From contig NZ_FNGP01000005.1 of NCBI RefSeq assembly GCF_900103275.1, forward strand, positions 62,001 to 126,000: a stretch of 64,000 bases of DNA, given 5' to 3'. Position numbers and translations under genes: made by a program. The stretch comes from Tessaracoccus oleiagri. GTDB lineage: Bacteria > Actinomycetota > Actinomycetes > Propionibacteriales > Propionibacteriaceae. Positions within the stretch are counted from its first letter, which is position 1, and each line of letters opens with the position of its first letter. Positions 47,682 to 54,943 of the stretch are shown one piece after another. The notes under the pieces were generated by a model, which had not been told where the DNA came from, ran no database searches, and worked only from the letters and a program-made list of their open reading frames with translations.

Positions 47682-49579
47682 GAGGCGGTCTTCCTCGTCC
47701 TGGCGGCGCGGAGCCCGTTGAGGATCACTATCACCTCGGCGATCTCGTGCACCAGCACCACCGCTGCGAGGCCGAGCACGCCGAACAGGGCCAGCGGCAG
47801 CAGCGCGGTGATTATCAGCAGGGACAGGATGATGTTCTGGTTGATGATGTGCCTGCCGCGGCGGGCGTGGTCGAACGCGCGCGGGAGGAGCCGCAGGTCG
47901 TGGCCGGTGAAAGCGACGTCGGCGGACTCGATCGCGGCGTCGGAGCCGGTCGCGCCCATCGCGATGCCGATGTCCGCGGCGGCGAGGGCGGGGGCGTCGT
48001 TGATGCCGTCGCCGATCATCGCGACCGAGCCGTGCCTGCCCAGCTCGCTGATCGCGGCGGCCTTGTCCTCCGGGCGCAGCTCGGCGCGCACGTCCTCGAT
48101 CCCGGCCTGCGCGGCCAGCGCCCGGGCGGTGCGGGCGTTGTCGCCGGTGAGCATCGTCACCCCGACGCCCTGGGCGGCGAGGGTGCGGACCACCTCGGGG
48201 ACCTCGGGGCGCAGCTCGTCGCGGACGCCGATCGCGGCGACCGGGACGCCGTCGCGGTGCACGATCACGACGGTCATGCCCTGCTCCTCCAGGCCCGCGA
48301 CCTGGTCCTTGAGCGTCCCGGCGTCCAGCCATCGAGGGCTGCCGACGGTGACCCGGGCCCCGTCGAGGGTGCCCTCGATGCCGTGCCCGGCCTGCTCGGT
48401 GACCTCCAGGGCGGCGGGGGCTCCGGGTGCGGCGGCGGTGATCGCGGCGGCCAGCGGGTGGGTGCTGTGCTGCTCCAGGGATGCCGCCCAGGCCAGGGCC
48501 TGCGCCTCGGTCACGCCGTCCGTGGTGAGGACGGCGGTGACGGCGGGCTCGTTGCGGGTGAGGGTGCCGGTCTTGTCGACGGCGACGTGGCGGATCACGC
48601 CGAACCGTTCGAACACGGCACCGGACTTGATGATCACGCCGAACCTGCTCGCCGAGCCGATCGCGGCGACGACGGTCAGCGGGACGGAGATCGCCAGCGC
48701 GCACGGCGACGCGGCGACGAGCACCACGAGGGCGCGGGTGATCCACAGCTCCGGGTCGCCCAGCAGCGAGCCGATGACCGCAACAAGGGCGGCGAGGATC
48801 AGCACCCCAGGCACGAGCGGACGGGCGATGCGGTCGGCCAGGCGGGCACGGTCGCCCTTCTCGGCCTGCGCCTGCTCGACCAGCTCCACAATCGTGGTCA
48901 GCGAGTTGTCGGTGCCCGCCGCGGTCGTCTCGACCTCCAGGGCACCGGCAGTGTTGATCGCCCCGGCCGACACCGCGTCGCCGGGCTCGACCTCCACCGG
49001 GATCGACTCCCCGGTGATCGCCGAGGTGTCCAGGCTCGACCGGCCCGTGCGGACGATCCCGTCGGTCGCGATCCGCTCACCCGGACGCACGAGCATCAGC
49101 TGACCAACGGCCAGATCCTTCGCGGCGACCTCCACGGACGCGCCATCCCGCCGGATGGTCGCGGTCTCCGGGACCAGCTTGAGCAGCGCCCGCAGCCCGC
49201 CACGGGCGCGGTCCATCGCCTTGTCCTCCAGCGCCTCGGCGATCGAGTACAAGAACGCCAACGCTGCGGCCTCCTCGACGTAGCCGAGGATGACCGCGCC
49301 CACCGCGCTGATCGTCATCAGCAGCCCGATGCCCAGCTTGCCCTTGAAGAGCTTGCGGATCGCGCCCGGGGTGAACGTCGACGCACCCAGCAGCAGGCCG
49401 ATCCAGAACGCCGCCAGCGCCGGGATCTCCGCACCCGTCCATTCCAGGACCAGGCCCGTGCCGAACGCGACGCCGGAGAGCACCGGGACCATGATCCCGC
49501 GGTCACGCCACCACGGACGCTCCCGCTCCTCCTCGCCGACCCGGGTCTCCGGCTCGTCGCAGCCGCACGCCGCGCTCAC
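47678..49579 (-). CDS. cadA: Heavy-metal P1B-type ATPase (CadA-like, SPC motif)
   Basis: A 633-residue metal efflux ATPase. The phosphorylation site is DKTGTLT, the actuator motif is TGES, the nucleotide-binding residues include HP in HSTHPLAAA, and the hinge is GDGINDAPAL. The transmembrane metal site is SPCALAIS instead of the CPC of classical Cd/Zn/Pb pumps, and the last helix has VHEIAEV. SPC is typical of the P1B-4 group, so specificity may include Co/Ni/Zn as well as Cd. The N-terminus has CGCDE but no full HMA domain. GTG 49579 overlaps the cmtR stop. Confidence 0.92.
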   Translation of the reverse strand: MSAACGCDEPETRVGEEERERPWWRDRGIMVPVLSGVAFGTGLVLEWTGAEIPALAAFWIGLLLGASTFTPGAIRKLFKGKLGIGLLMTISAVGAVILGYVEEAAALAFLYSIAEALEDKAMDRARGGLRALLKLVPETATIRRDGASVEVAAKDLAVGQLMLVRPGERIATDGIVRTGRSSLDTSAITGESIPVEVEPGDAVSAGAINTAGALEVETTAAGTDNSLTTIVELVEQAQAEKGDRARLADRIARPLVPGVLILAALVAVIGSLLGDPELWITRALVVLVAASPCALAISVPLTVVAAIGSASRFGVIIKSGAVFERFGVIRHVAVDKTGTLTRNEPAVTAVLTTDGVTEAQALAWAASLEQHSTHPLAAAITAAAPGAPAALEVTEQAGHGIEGTLDGARVTVGSPRWLDAGTLKDQVAGLEEQGMTVVIVHRDGVPVAAIGVRDELRPEVPEVVRTLAAQGVGVTMLTGDNARTARALAAQAGIEDVRAELRPEDKAAAISELGRHGSVAMIGDGINDAPALAAADIGIAMGATGSDAAIESADVAFTGHDLRLLPRAFDHARRGRHIINQNIILSLLIITALLPLALFGVLGLAAVVLVHEIAEVIVILNGLRAARTRKTAS

Positions 49580-49935
49580 GCGCCCGCTCCCGTCCCGCAG
49601 CAGCCCGGCACCGTGCACTCGGCGTCCACGCACGGCGCGTGCTCGTCCACGGCCAGCGTCACGTCCACCAGCGCCGTGAGCGCCGCCGCGAGGTGCGGGT
49701 CGGCGATCTCGTAGCGCGTCTGCCGCCCCTCGGGCTCGGCGACCACGATCCCGCAGTCACGAAGACAGGTCAGGTGGTTCGACACGTTCGAGCGCGTCAG
49801 CTCCAGCTCGCGCGAGAGCACGGCCGGGTAGCTCGGCCCGTCCAGCAGGGTCATCAGGATCCGGGAGCGCGTCGGGTCCGCCATGGCCCGGCCCAGCCGG
49901 TTCATGACGTCGAGGCGAGAAGCAATAGTCAGCAT
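49576..49935 (-). CDS. cmtR: Cd(II)/Pb(II)-sensing ArsR-family repressor CmtR
   Basis: A 119-residue ArsR/SmtB regulator very close to Mycobacterium tuberculosis CmtR: LGRAMADPTRSRILMTLLDGPSYP, LTRSNVSNHLTCLRDCGIVV and EGRQTRY. The three Cd/Pb ligands of CmtR are conserved: the two cysteines in the recognition helix (LTCLRDC) and one in the tail (HAPCVDAE); additional tail cysteines occur in CTVPGCC. It presumably represses the cmtR-cadA-lspA operon, whose genes overlap by 4 nt each. ATG 49935. Confidence 0.92.
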   Translation of the reverse strand: MLTIASRLDVMNRLGRAMADPTRSRILMTLLDGPSYPAVLSRELELTRSNVSNHLTCLRDCGIVVAEPEGRQTRYEIADPHLAAALTALVDVTLAVDEHAPCVDAECTVPGCCGTGAGA

Positions 49936-49972
49936 GCACTGAACTATACAGCAATGGCTGACTTATTGGCTA

Positions 49973-50398
49973 TTACTGATCGGGCACCGGCGCGGTCCGT
50001 GCGAAGGCCCGGAACGCGCACTCGGACCGGCACTGCTCGTCGCTGTCCGGGCAGTCGTCGACGTGGGCCTGCGCCGCGCTCAGTTGTTCCTGGAGTACGG
50101 TCAGGATGCTGATCTGCCGTTCGACGGCGGCGATCTGCTCGGCCAGCAGCGGCTGCAGCGCGACCTTGACGCCGGTGCAGGTGCCCGTGTCGGCGAGCTC
50201 CAAGAGGCGGCGGATCTCGGGCAGTTCGAGTCCGAGCCGCTTGGCTGAAGCGATGAAGTCGAGCCGCTCGAGGTGGCCCTCGTCGAAGTCCCGGTATCCG
50301 TTCGGGCTCCGGCGCGCCGCGAGGAAGCCGAGGCGCTCGTAGTAGCGCAGCGTGCTCGCCGGCACTCCGCTGCGCTCGGCGACCTCGGAGATCTTCAT
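49973..50398 (-). CDS. MerR-family metal-responsive regulator (second copy)
   Basis: A 141-residue MerR protein: KISEVAERSGVPASTLRYYERLGFL, NGYRDFDEGHLERLDFI and a long dimerisation helix. The cysteines (GTCTGVK, DDCPDSDEQCRSEC) suggest a thiol metal site distinct from that of the mer-cluster MerR. Divergent from the transporter at 50504 across a MerR-type promoter with dyad. The inducer might be arsenic, antimony or another soft metal; not determinable. Confidence 0.88.
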   Translation of the reverse strand: MKISEVAERSGVPASTLRYYERLGFLAARRSPNGYRDFDEGHLERLDFIASAKRLGLELPEIRRLLELADTGTCTGVKVALQPLLAEQIAAVERQISILTVLQEQLSAAQAHVDDCPDSDEQCRSECAFRAFARTAPVPDQ

Positions 50399-50422
50399 GC
50401 TTCGAGCCTATGCTTCGCTAGC

Positions 50423-50454
50423 TTGACCTTCAACCCGGGTTCAAGGTCTAACGT
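50423..50454 (+). promoter_or_regulatory. MerR-type promoter/operator of the BASS/ACR3-like transporter
   Basis: A 24-bp dyad with one mismatch per arm (50425-50448, arms GACCTT.AACCC and complement) separates -35 TTGACC (50423-50428) from -10 TAACGT (50449-50454), a 19-20 bp spacer as expected for MerR control. Confidence 0.75.
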
Positions 50455-50503
50455 TTTTCTGTAGGCGGGATTGCCCGCCCTTGCACGTGATGAGGGAGAA
50501 CAG

Positions 50504-51502
50504 ATGCAGATGAGCGTGGAATGGATGGAGCGGCACCAGGTCGCGCTCTATGTCGCGGGGCTGGCGATCGGGGCCGTCGTCGGGCTGGCCTGGCCCGTGG
50601 TCGCCTACCCGGCCGAGCTGGCGATCCACCCAGTGCTCGCGCTGCTGCTCTACGCCACGTTCCTCGGCATCCCGTTCGGCAGAATCGGGCACGCCTTCCG
50701 CGACTGGCGCTTCCTCGCCGCGATCCTCGTCGTGAACTTCGTGCTGGTGCCCGCCGTCGTCTGGCTGCTGTCGGGGATCGTGGCCCACGACCAGGTGCTC
50801 CTCGTCGGCGTGCTGTTCGTGCTGCTGACCCCGTGCATCGACTATGTGATCGTCTTCGCCGGGCTTGCCGGCGGCGACGAGGAGAAGCTCTTGGCAGCCG
50901 CCCCGCTGCTGATGCTCACCCAGATGCTCCTGCTGCCGCTGTACCTATGGCTGTTCGTCGGAGCGGAGTTCGTGGGGTCCGTGGAGTTCGCGCCGTTCGT
51001 CGAGGCCTTCGTGCTCATCATCGCCCTGCCCCTCGTGGGCGCGGCGCTGACCCAGCTGTCCGCGGCCAGATCGCGCGCCGCGCGCAGGGTCGAACAGGCG
51101 GTCATGGGCGCGATGGTGCCGCTCATGGTCGCCACGCTCGCGGTCGTCGTCGCCTCGCAGATCGCTGGCGTGAGCGCGCGGCTCGGCTCTCTGCTCCTCG
51201 CGGTGCCGGTCTACGTCCTCTTCGCCGCCGTGATGGTGCCGGTCGGGATGCTGGCGGGCAGAGTCGCGGGCCTCGACGTGCCGGGCAGACGGGCGATCGT
51301 GTTCAGCGGCGCGACCCGGAACTCACTCGTCGTGCTGCCGCTGGTGCTCGCGCTGCCCGCGGCGTTCGACCTCGCGCCCCTCGTGGTCGTCACGCAGACC
51401 CTGGTCGAGCTGGTCGTCATGGTGGTTTTCGTGCGACTGATCCCGTGGATCATCCGCGTGGCTCACGATCCTGAGATAGGACCGGCGAAGTCCGTGTCGT
51501 AG
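50504..51502 (+). CDS. Bile acid:sodium symporter / ACR3-type transporter (arsenic resistance-like)
   Basis: A 332-residue membrane protein with about ten transmembrane helices of the BASS superfamily. The conserved cysteine/polar motif in helix 4 reads TPCIDYVIVFAGLAGGD, similar to actinobacterial arsenic resistance proteins; GATRNSLVVLPLVLALP matches the C-terminal crossover motif. It could export arsenite/antimonite, but a MerR rather than ArsR regulator controls it, so the cargo is uncertain. ATG 50504 with a GAGGGAGA site; ATG 50510 is an alternative. Confidence 0.82.
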   Translation: MQMSVEWMERHQVALYVAGLAIGAVVGLAWPVVAYPAELAIHPVLALLLYATFLGIPFGRIGHAFRDWRFLAAILVVNFVLVPAVVWLLSGIVAHDQVLLVGVLFVLLTPCIDYVIVFAGLAGGDEEKLLAAAPLLMLTQMLLLPLYLWLFVGAEFVGSVEFAPFVEAFVLIIALPLVGAALTQLSAARSRAARRVEQAVMGAMVPLMVATLAVVVASQIAGVSARLGSLLLAVPVYVLFAAVMVPVGMLAGRVAGLDVPGRRAIVFSGATRNSLVVLPLVLALPAAFDLAPLVVVTQTLVELVVMVVFVRLIPWIIRVAHDPEIGPAKSVS

Positions 51503-51857
51503 AAGCCTCGTGCAACGGGGGTGCCGGGATCCCTCAATCAGAGAAGTGCCGAAGGCGGGCCTCGGCTCTCGTCAGGGCGGCCGGCGGGCGTCGCTCAGGT
51601 CCCCACTACCACCTGATCGAACAGAAGGCCAAGAGAAGGAGAAGTGGAGGCCGGGACTGCTTCGATGGCGAAGGCGTCCTGTGCGCACGGGTCGCGGATG
51701 CCCGATCCTTCCTTCGATCGGGCAGTTGGTAGGTTGACGTCGTGAGGCCGTACTCTGGTGTGGAGGCAGCACACATCATACGCACGTCACTTAGCGGTGA
51801 AGTAGCCTCTGACCAGCGAAAACGCCATCGTCGTACTCTCCCAGTTTTTCAATGTAT
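51503..51857. other. Gene-free stretch at the right edge of the metal island
   Basis: No supported gene. Lower GC toward the right. On the minus strand, about 23 codons (51790-51860) in a shifted frame (RYIEKLGEYDDGVFAGQ) look like a continuation of the remnant at 51858-52112. Confidence 0.55.
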
Positions 51858-52112
51858 CTATCGTGGGAAGTAGGGCCTTAGGATCACCAAGTCAATCTCG
51901 TTCGTCTCACCGCTCGGCCCGACAATGTACTTGCGCGTCACGATCTGGCCCAGGGGGAGCCACTTGCTTATGAGATTGACCCATGCCGCCTCGCCCTCAT
52001 GGCCGGCACGTTGACTGTCTTTGTTTCGCGCGTGCTTTCGTGCAGCCTCATAATCGTCCTTGATTTCACGCGCGGCCGCGCCGATCAGAGCAATGAACTT
52101 GTCTGCACTCAT
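51858..52112 (-). pseudogene. N-terminal remnant of an unrecognised protein (possible DUF6602-like)
   Basis: The ATG at 52112 starts 84 codons (MSADKFIALIGAAAREIK, AGHEGEAAWVNLISKWLP, GETNEIDLVILRP) that end abruptly at a stop. A one-base frame change would continue the protein (DRYIEKLGEYDDGVFAG) for about 20 more residues, so it is a frameshifted fragment. The layout (charged N-terminal helix, then EIDLVI) resembles DUF6602-type proteins seen in defence loci; low confidence. A C-terminal fragment of similar type is at 39778-40446. Confidence 0.5.
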
Positions 52113-52369
52113 AGTCAGCAATATGCCATACCCGCCCGCCGGCAACTCGCATGACGAGAACGGCGCTATGTCCGCTGGAGACGCTCGGTCATGCCGCTCC
52201 TGGTGCGGTCGTGTCGATGCGCGCGAACGATGCAGACGCGGCGGACGTGCGAACATACTGCTTGGTCGCGGGCCGCGCGGGGGGTGGTCGCCTCCCGGCC
52301 CAAGACAAGTTGGTGGACACGAAGCCGGTTTCCCTCGGTGCCGCTCTGGAACGCGGAACATTTTCGTCA

Positions 52370-52375
52370 TACGAT
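52370..52375 (+). promoter_or_regulatory. Candidate leaderless -10 element of the toxin-antitoxin pair
   Basis: TACGAT is 6 nt before GTG 52382, supporting that codon as the start. Confidence 0.5.
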
Positions 52376-52381
52376 ATCTAT

Positions 52382-52615
52382 GTGGTGAGTGAAGAGCAGA
52401 TCCAGAAGTGGGCGGATGAGGCCGAGGCCGGCTATGACGTCGAGGAGTTGAAGCGTCGTGGTCGTGGGCGTCCAGGTCGCGGGGCCGAGCCGATGCAGGT
52501 GGTCGCTGTCCGCTTGACCGCCGAGGAACTGGAAGCGCTGGATGCAGCCGCCTCACAACACGACATGAGTCGCTCCGAGGCGATCCGGGCTGCGCTCGCC
52601 CGCTTCGCGGCGTGA
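52382..52615 (+). CDS. Ribbon-helix-helix antitoxin (CopG type)
   Basis: A 77-residue protein: VSEEQIQKWADEAEAGYDVEELKRRGRGRPGRG, then an RHH fold (QVVAVRLTAEELEALDAAASQHDMSRSEAIRAALARF). The basic linker RRGRGRPGRG resembles an AT-hook. Such proteins are antitoxins and autorepressors of type II systems. GTG 52382 is chosen from the TACGAT box 6 nt upstream; GTG 52385 is adjacent in frame. The stop overlaps the toxin start. Confidence 0.85.
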   Translation: MVSEEQIQKWADEAEAGYDVEELKRRGRGRPGRGAEPMQVVAVRLTAEELEALDAAASQHDMSRSEAIRAALARFAA

Positions 52616-52854
52616 AGGTCCACGCCAGCGCGCTGAAGCACGGCATCTCCTCCGAGGACGCCGTGCAAGCAGCCGAGTGGTCCCTGTGGATCGAACCGCT
52701 CGACGCTGATGGGCCGCCGCAACGGGAGTTGCGCCTCGGTTTCGACACCACTGCGCGACTGCTGGAGACCGTCGTCCTCGTCTTTGAAAGCGGCGAGGAG
52801 ATGGTCATCCACGCGATTCCCGCCCGCAGGAAGTACCTCGACCTCCTACCCTGA
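52612..52854 (+). CDS. Putative type II toxin
   Basis: An 80-residue protein overlapping the RHH gene by 4 nt (GTGA). The pattern HASALKHGISSEDAVQAAEWSLWIEPLD, LRLGFDTTARLLETVVLVFESGEEMVIHAIPARRKYLDLLP matches the small actinobacterial toxin-like partners of RHH antitoxins (BrnT-like fold: helix, then beta strands, ending HA.PAR.K). The mode of action is unproven; an RNase is likely by fold analogy. Confidence 0.75.
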   Translation: MKVHASALKHGISSEDAVQAAEWSLWIEPLDADGPPQRELRLGFDTTARLLETVVLVFESGEEMVIHAIPARRKYLDLLP

Positions 52855-52881
52855 CGCACTGATCTGCCGCACGCTGGCTGT

Positions 52882-52887
52882 TACGCT
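52882..52887 (+). promoter_or_regulatory. Candidate leaderless -10 element for the Imm53-like gene
   Basis: TACGCT lies 6 nt upstream of the ATG at 52894. Confidence 0.45.
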
Positions 52888-52893
52888 CTCGCC

Positions 52894-53250
52894 ATGATCA
52901 AGCGAGCATCCCCGCCACTGGCTGACCTCTGGGATGAGCAGGCGCCCGGCACGCTTACTTGGTTGCAGGCTTGGTATGCGACGCAGACCAACGGTGATTG
53001 GGAACATGGCTACGGAGTCAAGATCACCACGCTAGACAATCCCGGATGGAGCGTCTCGATCGACCTCAACGAGACCCAACAGGATGGCCAGCCGTTCCTT
53101 GGTCAGGAGGTTATCCGCAGCGAACACGACTGGTACGTAGCGCGGGTCTCCCGCAGTATTTTCAAGGCCGACTGCGGCCCGCTCAACCTGGGCGAAGTGT
53201 TGCACATCTTTCGGGTTTGGGTCGACGGAAAAACCCGTGGCGTCAACTAG
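52894..53250 (+). CDS. Imm53-family immunity protein (orphan)
   Basis: A 118-residue protein with the Imm53 pattern LTWLQAWYATQTNGDWEHGYGVKITTLDNPGWSVSIDLNET. Imm53 proteins neutralise toxin domains of polymorphic secreted toxins. No toxin gene is found beside it, so it is an orphan immunity gene, perhaps defending against kin toxins. Start ATG 52894, preceded by a leaderless-type promoter. Confidence 0.82.
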   Translation: MIKRASPPLADLWDEQAPGTLTWLQAWYATQTNGDWEHGYGVKITTLDNPGWSVSIDLNETQQDGQPFLGQEVIRSEHDWYVARVSRSIFKADCGPLNLGEVLHIFRVWVDGKTRGVN

Positions 53251-53480
53251 TTCGATGCACACGTAGTTCATCGCGCTTTTTGGCGAGCTCCAGGTCGGAG
53301 TCACTTCCAATAGTCCGGTGACCGCTGCTCGCCTTTGGGAGTGCCATCCGGAAAGGCGTACTCGGCGACCCAACATCTTGTCATGCCGCCGAGTGCGTGT
53401 GAGGCGACGGCACGGATCCCTTGTGCAGGTGTATCGCAATCACCGAACTGAGATGTTCATGCCGCACCGCAGGATTGCGG

Positions 53481-54245
53481 CTATTTGGCTGCGAAGCCTC
53501 CGTTGGAATGCAGCACTTGGCCGGTGATCCATCCGCCGTCGGGTGAAAGCAGGAAGCCGACCAGGTCGGCGGTGTCCTTGGGGGTCCCGAGGCGGCCTGC
53601 CGGTGTCTGCTGGGTGAGGAAGGTCCGCAGTTCGTCGTCCATCCAACCGGTGTCTATGGGTCCGGGGTTGATCACGTTCGCTGAGACTCCGTGAGCAGCC
53701 AGTTCGATCGCTGCCGCGATGACGATCCGGTCCAGAGCTCCCTTGCTTGAGCCGTAGGGCACGTTGTGGGCGGTGTGATCGCTCGTCAACGCGACGATGC
53801 GTCCGGTACGAGCGGCTCTAACCGCCGCGGGCAACTGTTCAGCGAATGCCTTGATCAGGAGCCAAGAGGCTCGGGTGTTGACCGCGTAGTGCCGGTCCCA
53901 GCTCTCCACGGTCGTGTCGAGGATAGAGGAGTCTACGCTCTCAGCGTGGGAGAGCACCAGACCCGTCAGATCACCACGTCGGTTTGCGGCGGCGATGAGC
54001 TTCGCTGGTACGTCGGGGTCGGCGAGGTCGCCTGGCAGCAGTTCGACGTCGGCACCCGCAGCCCGGCATCGTTCAGCGATGTCGTGAGGGTCGTCTGGGC
54101 CGCGCTCAAGCCCGGCGCGGTCGTCGTAGTCAGGGAGATAGCCAAGGGCAAGGTCCCATCCCTGTTCCGCGAGGTGCAAGGCAATACCGGCGCCGATGCC
54201 TCGCGAGCGGCCGACGCCGGTGATGAGCACCGTGCCGATCGTCAT
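53481..54245 (-). CDS. Short-chain dehydrogenase/reductase
   Basis: A 254-residue SDR: cofactor motif LITGVGRSRGIGAGIALHLA, the Ser region ALTSDHTAHN and the catalytic YGSSKGALDR (Tyr-x3-Lys). It resembles 3-oxoacyl-reductase-like proteins and ends GGWITGQVLHSNGGF. The substrate is unknown. ATG 54245 overlaps the stop of the upstream DUF1989 gene by 4 nt, so the two form an operon. Confidence 0.88.
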   Translation of the reverse strand: MTIGTVLITGVGRSRGIGAGIALHLAEQGWDLALGYLPDYDDRAGLERGPDDPHDIAERCRAAGADVELLPGDLADPDVPAKLIAAANRRGDLTGLVLSHAESVDSSILDTTVESWDRHYAVNTRASWLLIKAFAEQLPAAVRAARTGRIVALTSDHTAHNVPYGSSKGALDRIVIAAAIELAAHGVSANVINPGPIDTGWMDDELRTFLTQQTPAGRLGTPKDTADLVGFLLSPDGGWITGQVLHSNGGFAAK

Positions 54246-54853
54246 ACGACTGGATCCAGTATGGCGGTGACTGAAGTGGAGCGACCGCTGTTGCACTTGC
54301 TTTCGGTCACGCTGCAGGCAGCAAGCGCGACTCGCAGATGCATCCGGGCGACCAGGGTGACGTGGTCGCCGGCCTTGGACAGGGGCTCCTCGACGGAGAT
54401 CGTCAGGTCGGGATGGATGACCGTGTGCATGAAGAGATTGACCGGGGTGATGGTCCCGCGGTCGCGTCCGAGAGCGGTGTTGAGGTTCTGGAGGCAGGAT
54501 GGGTGGTTCGCGCCGTTGTCGTAGAAGTGGTCGTACATTTCCGGACGACAGCAGGGGTGGAGCAGGTCGTGCTCACCGACGGTGTCCTCAATGAGGTCGA
54601 ACATGGGCTGGTAGCGGTCCGAGTACAGCGTGTCCCCAACGTTCAGCCTGAGGGACTCGTTGCAGTCGATCGTGACACCGCTGGAGAGGATCTCGTCGGG
54701 CTCGGTGGCTGACTCGGCGAAGAAGTCGACGACCTGTCCGCCCTCGTCGTCGATGATGGTCAGTCGCTCTCCAGGGCGCATCTCGATCAGATCACCGGAG
54801 AAGGGCGGGATCGTGATCCGGCGCTGTCTGAGGGAAGGGTCCGACGGGGTCAT
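54242..54853 (-). CDS. DUF1989 / urea carboxylase-associated family protein
   Basis: A 203-residue protein with RPGERLTIIDDEGGQVVDFFAE, LHPCCRPEMYDHFYDNGANHPSCLQNLNTAL and PVNLFMHTVIHPD, typical of DUF1989 proteins, which accompany urea carboxylase or amine-degradation genes. The conserved cysteines and histidines suggest a metal site. ATG 54853 has TAACCT 7 nt upstream (54861-54866), a leaderless promoter. Its partner SDR suggests amino-alcohol or amide metabolism, without proof. Confidence 0.85.
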   Translation of the reverse strand: MTPSDPSLRQRRITIPPFSGDLIEMRPGERLTIIDDEGGQVVDFFAESATEPDEILSSGVTIDCNESLRLNVGDTLYSDRYQPMFDLIEDTVGEHDLLHPCCRPEMYDHFYDNGANHPSCLQNLNTALGRDRGTITPVNLFMHTVIHPDLTISVEEPLSKAGDHVTLVARMHLRVALAACSVTESKCNSGRSTSVTAILDPVV

Positions 54854-54943
54854 GGAGGCAAGGTTAGCCAGGGTCGAAGGATCTTCTTGGCGGTGGGCGT
54901 GGACGCGCAAAGACTGTCAGAGGTGCCTGATTGAATAGTTCAC

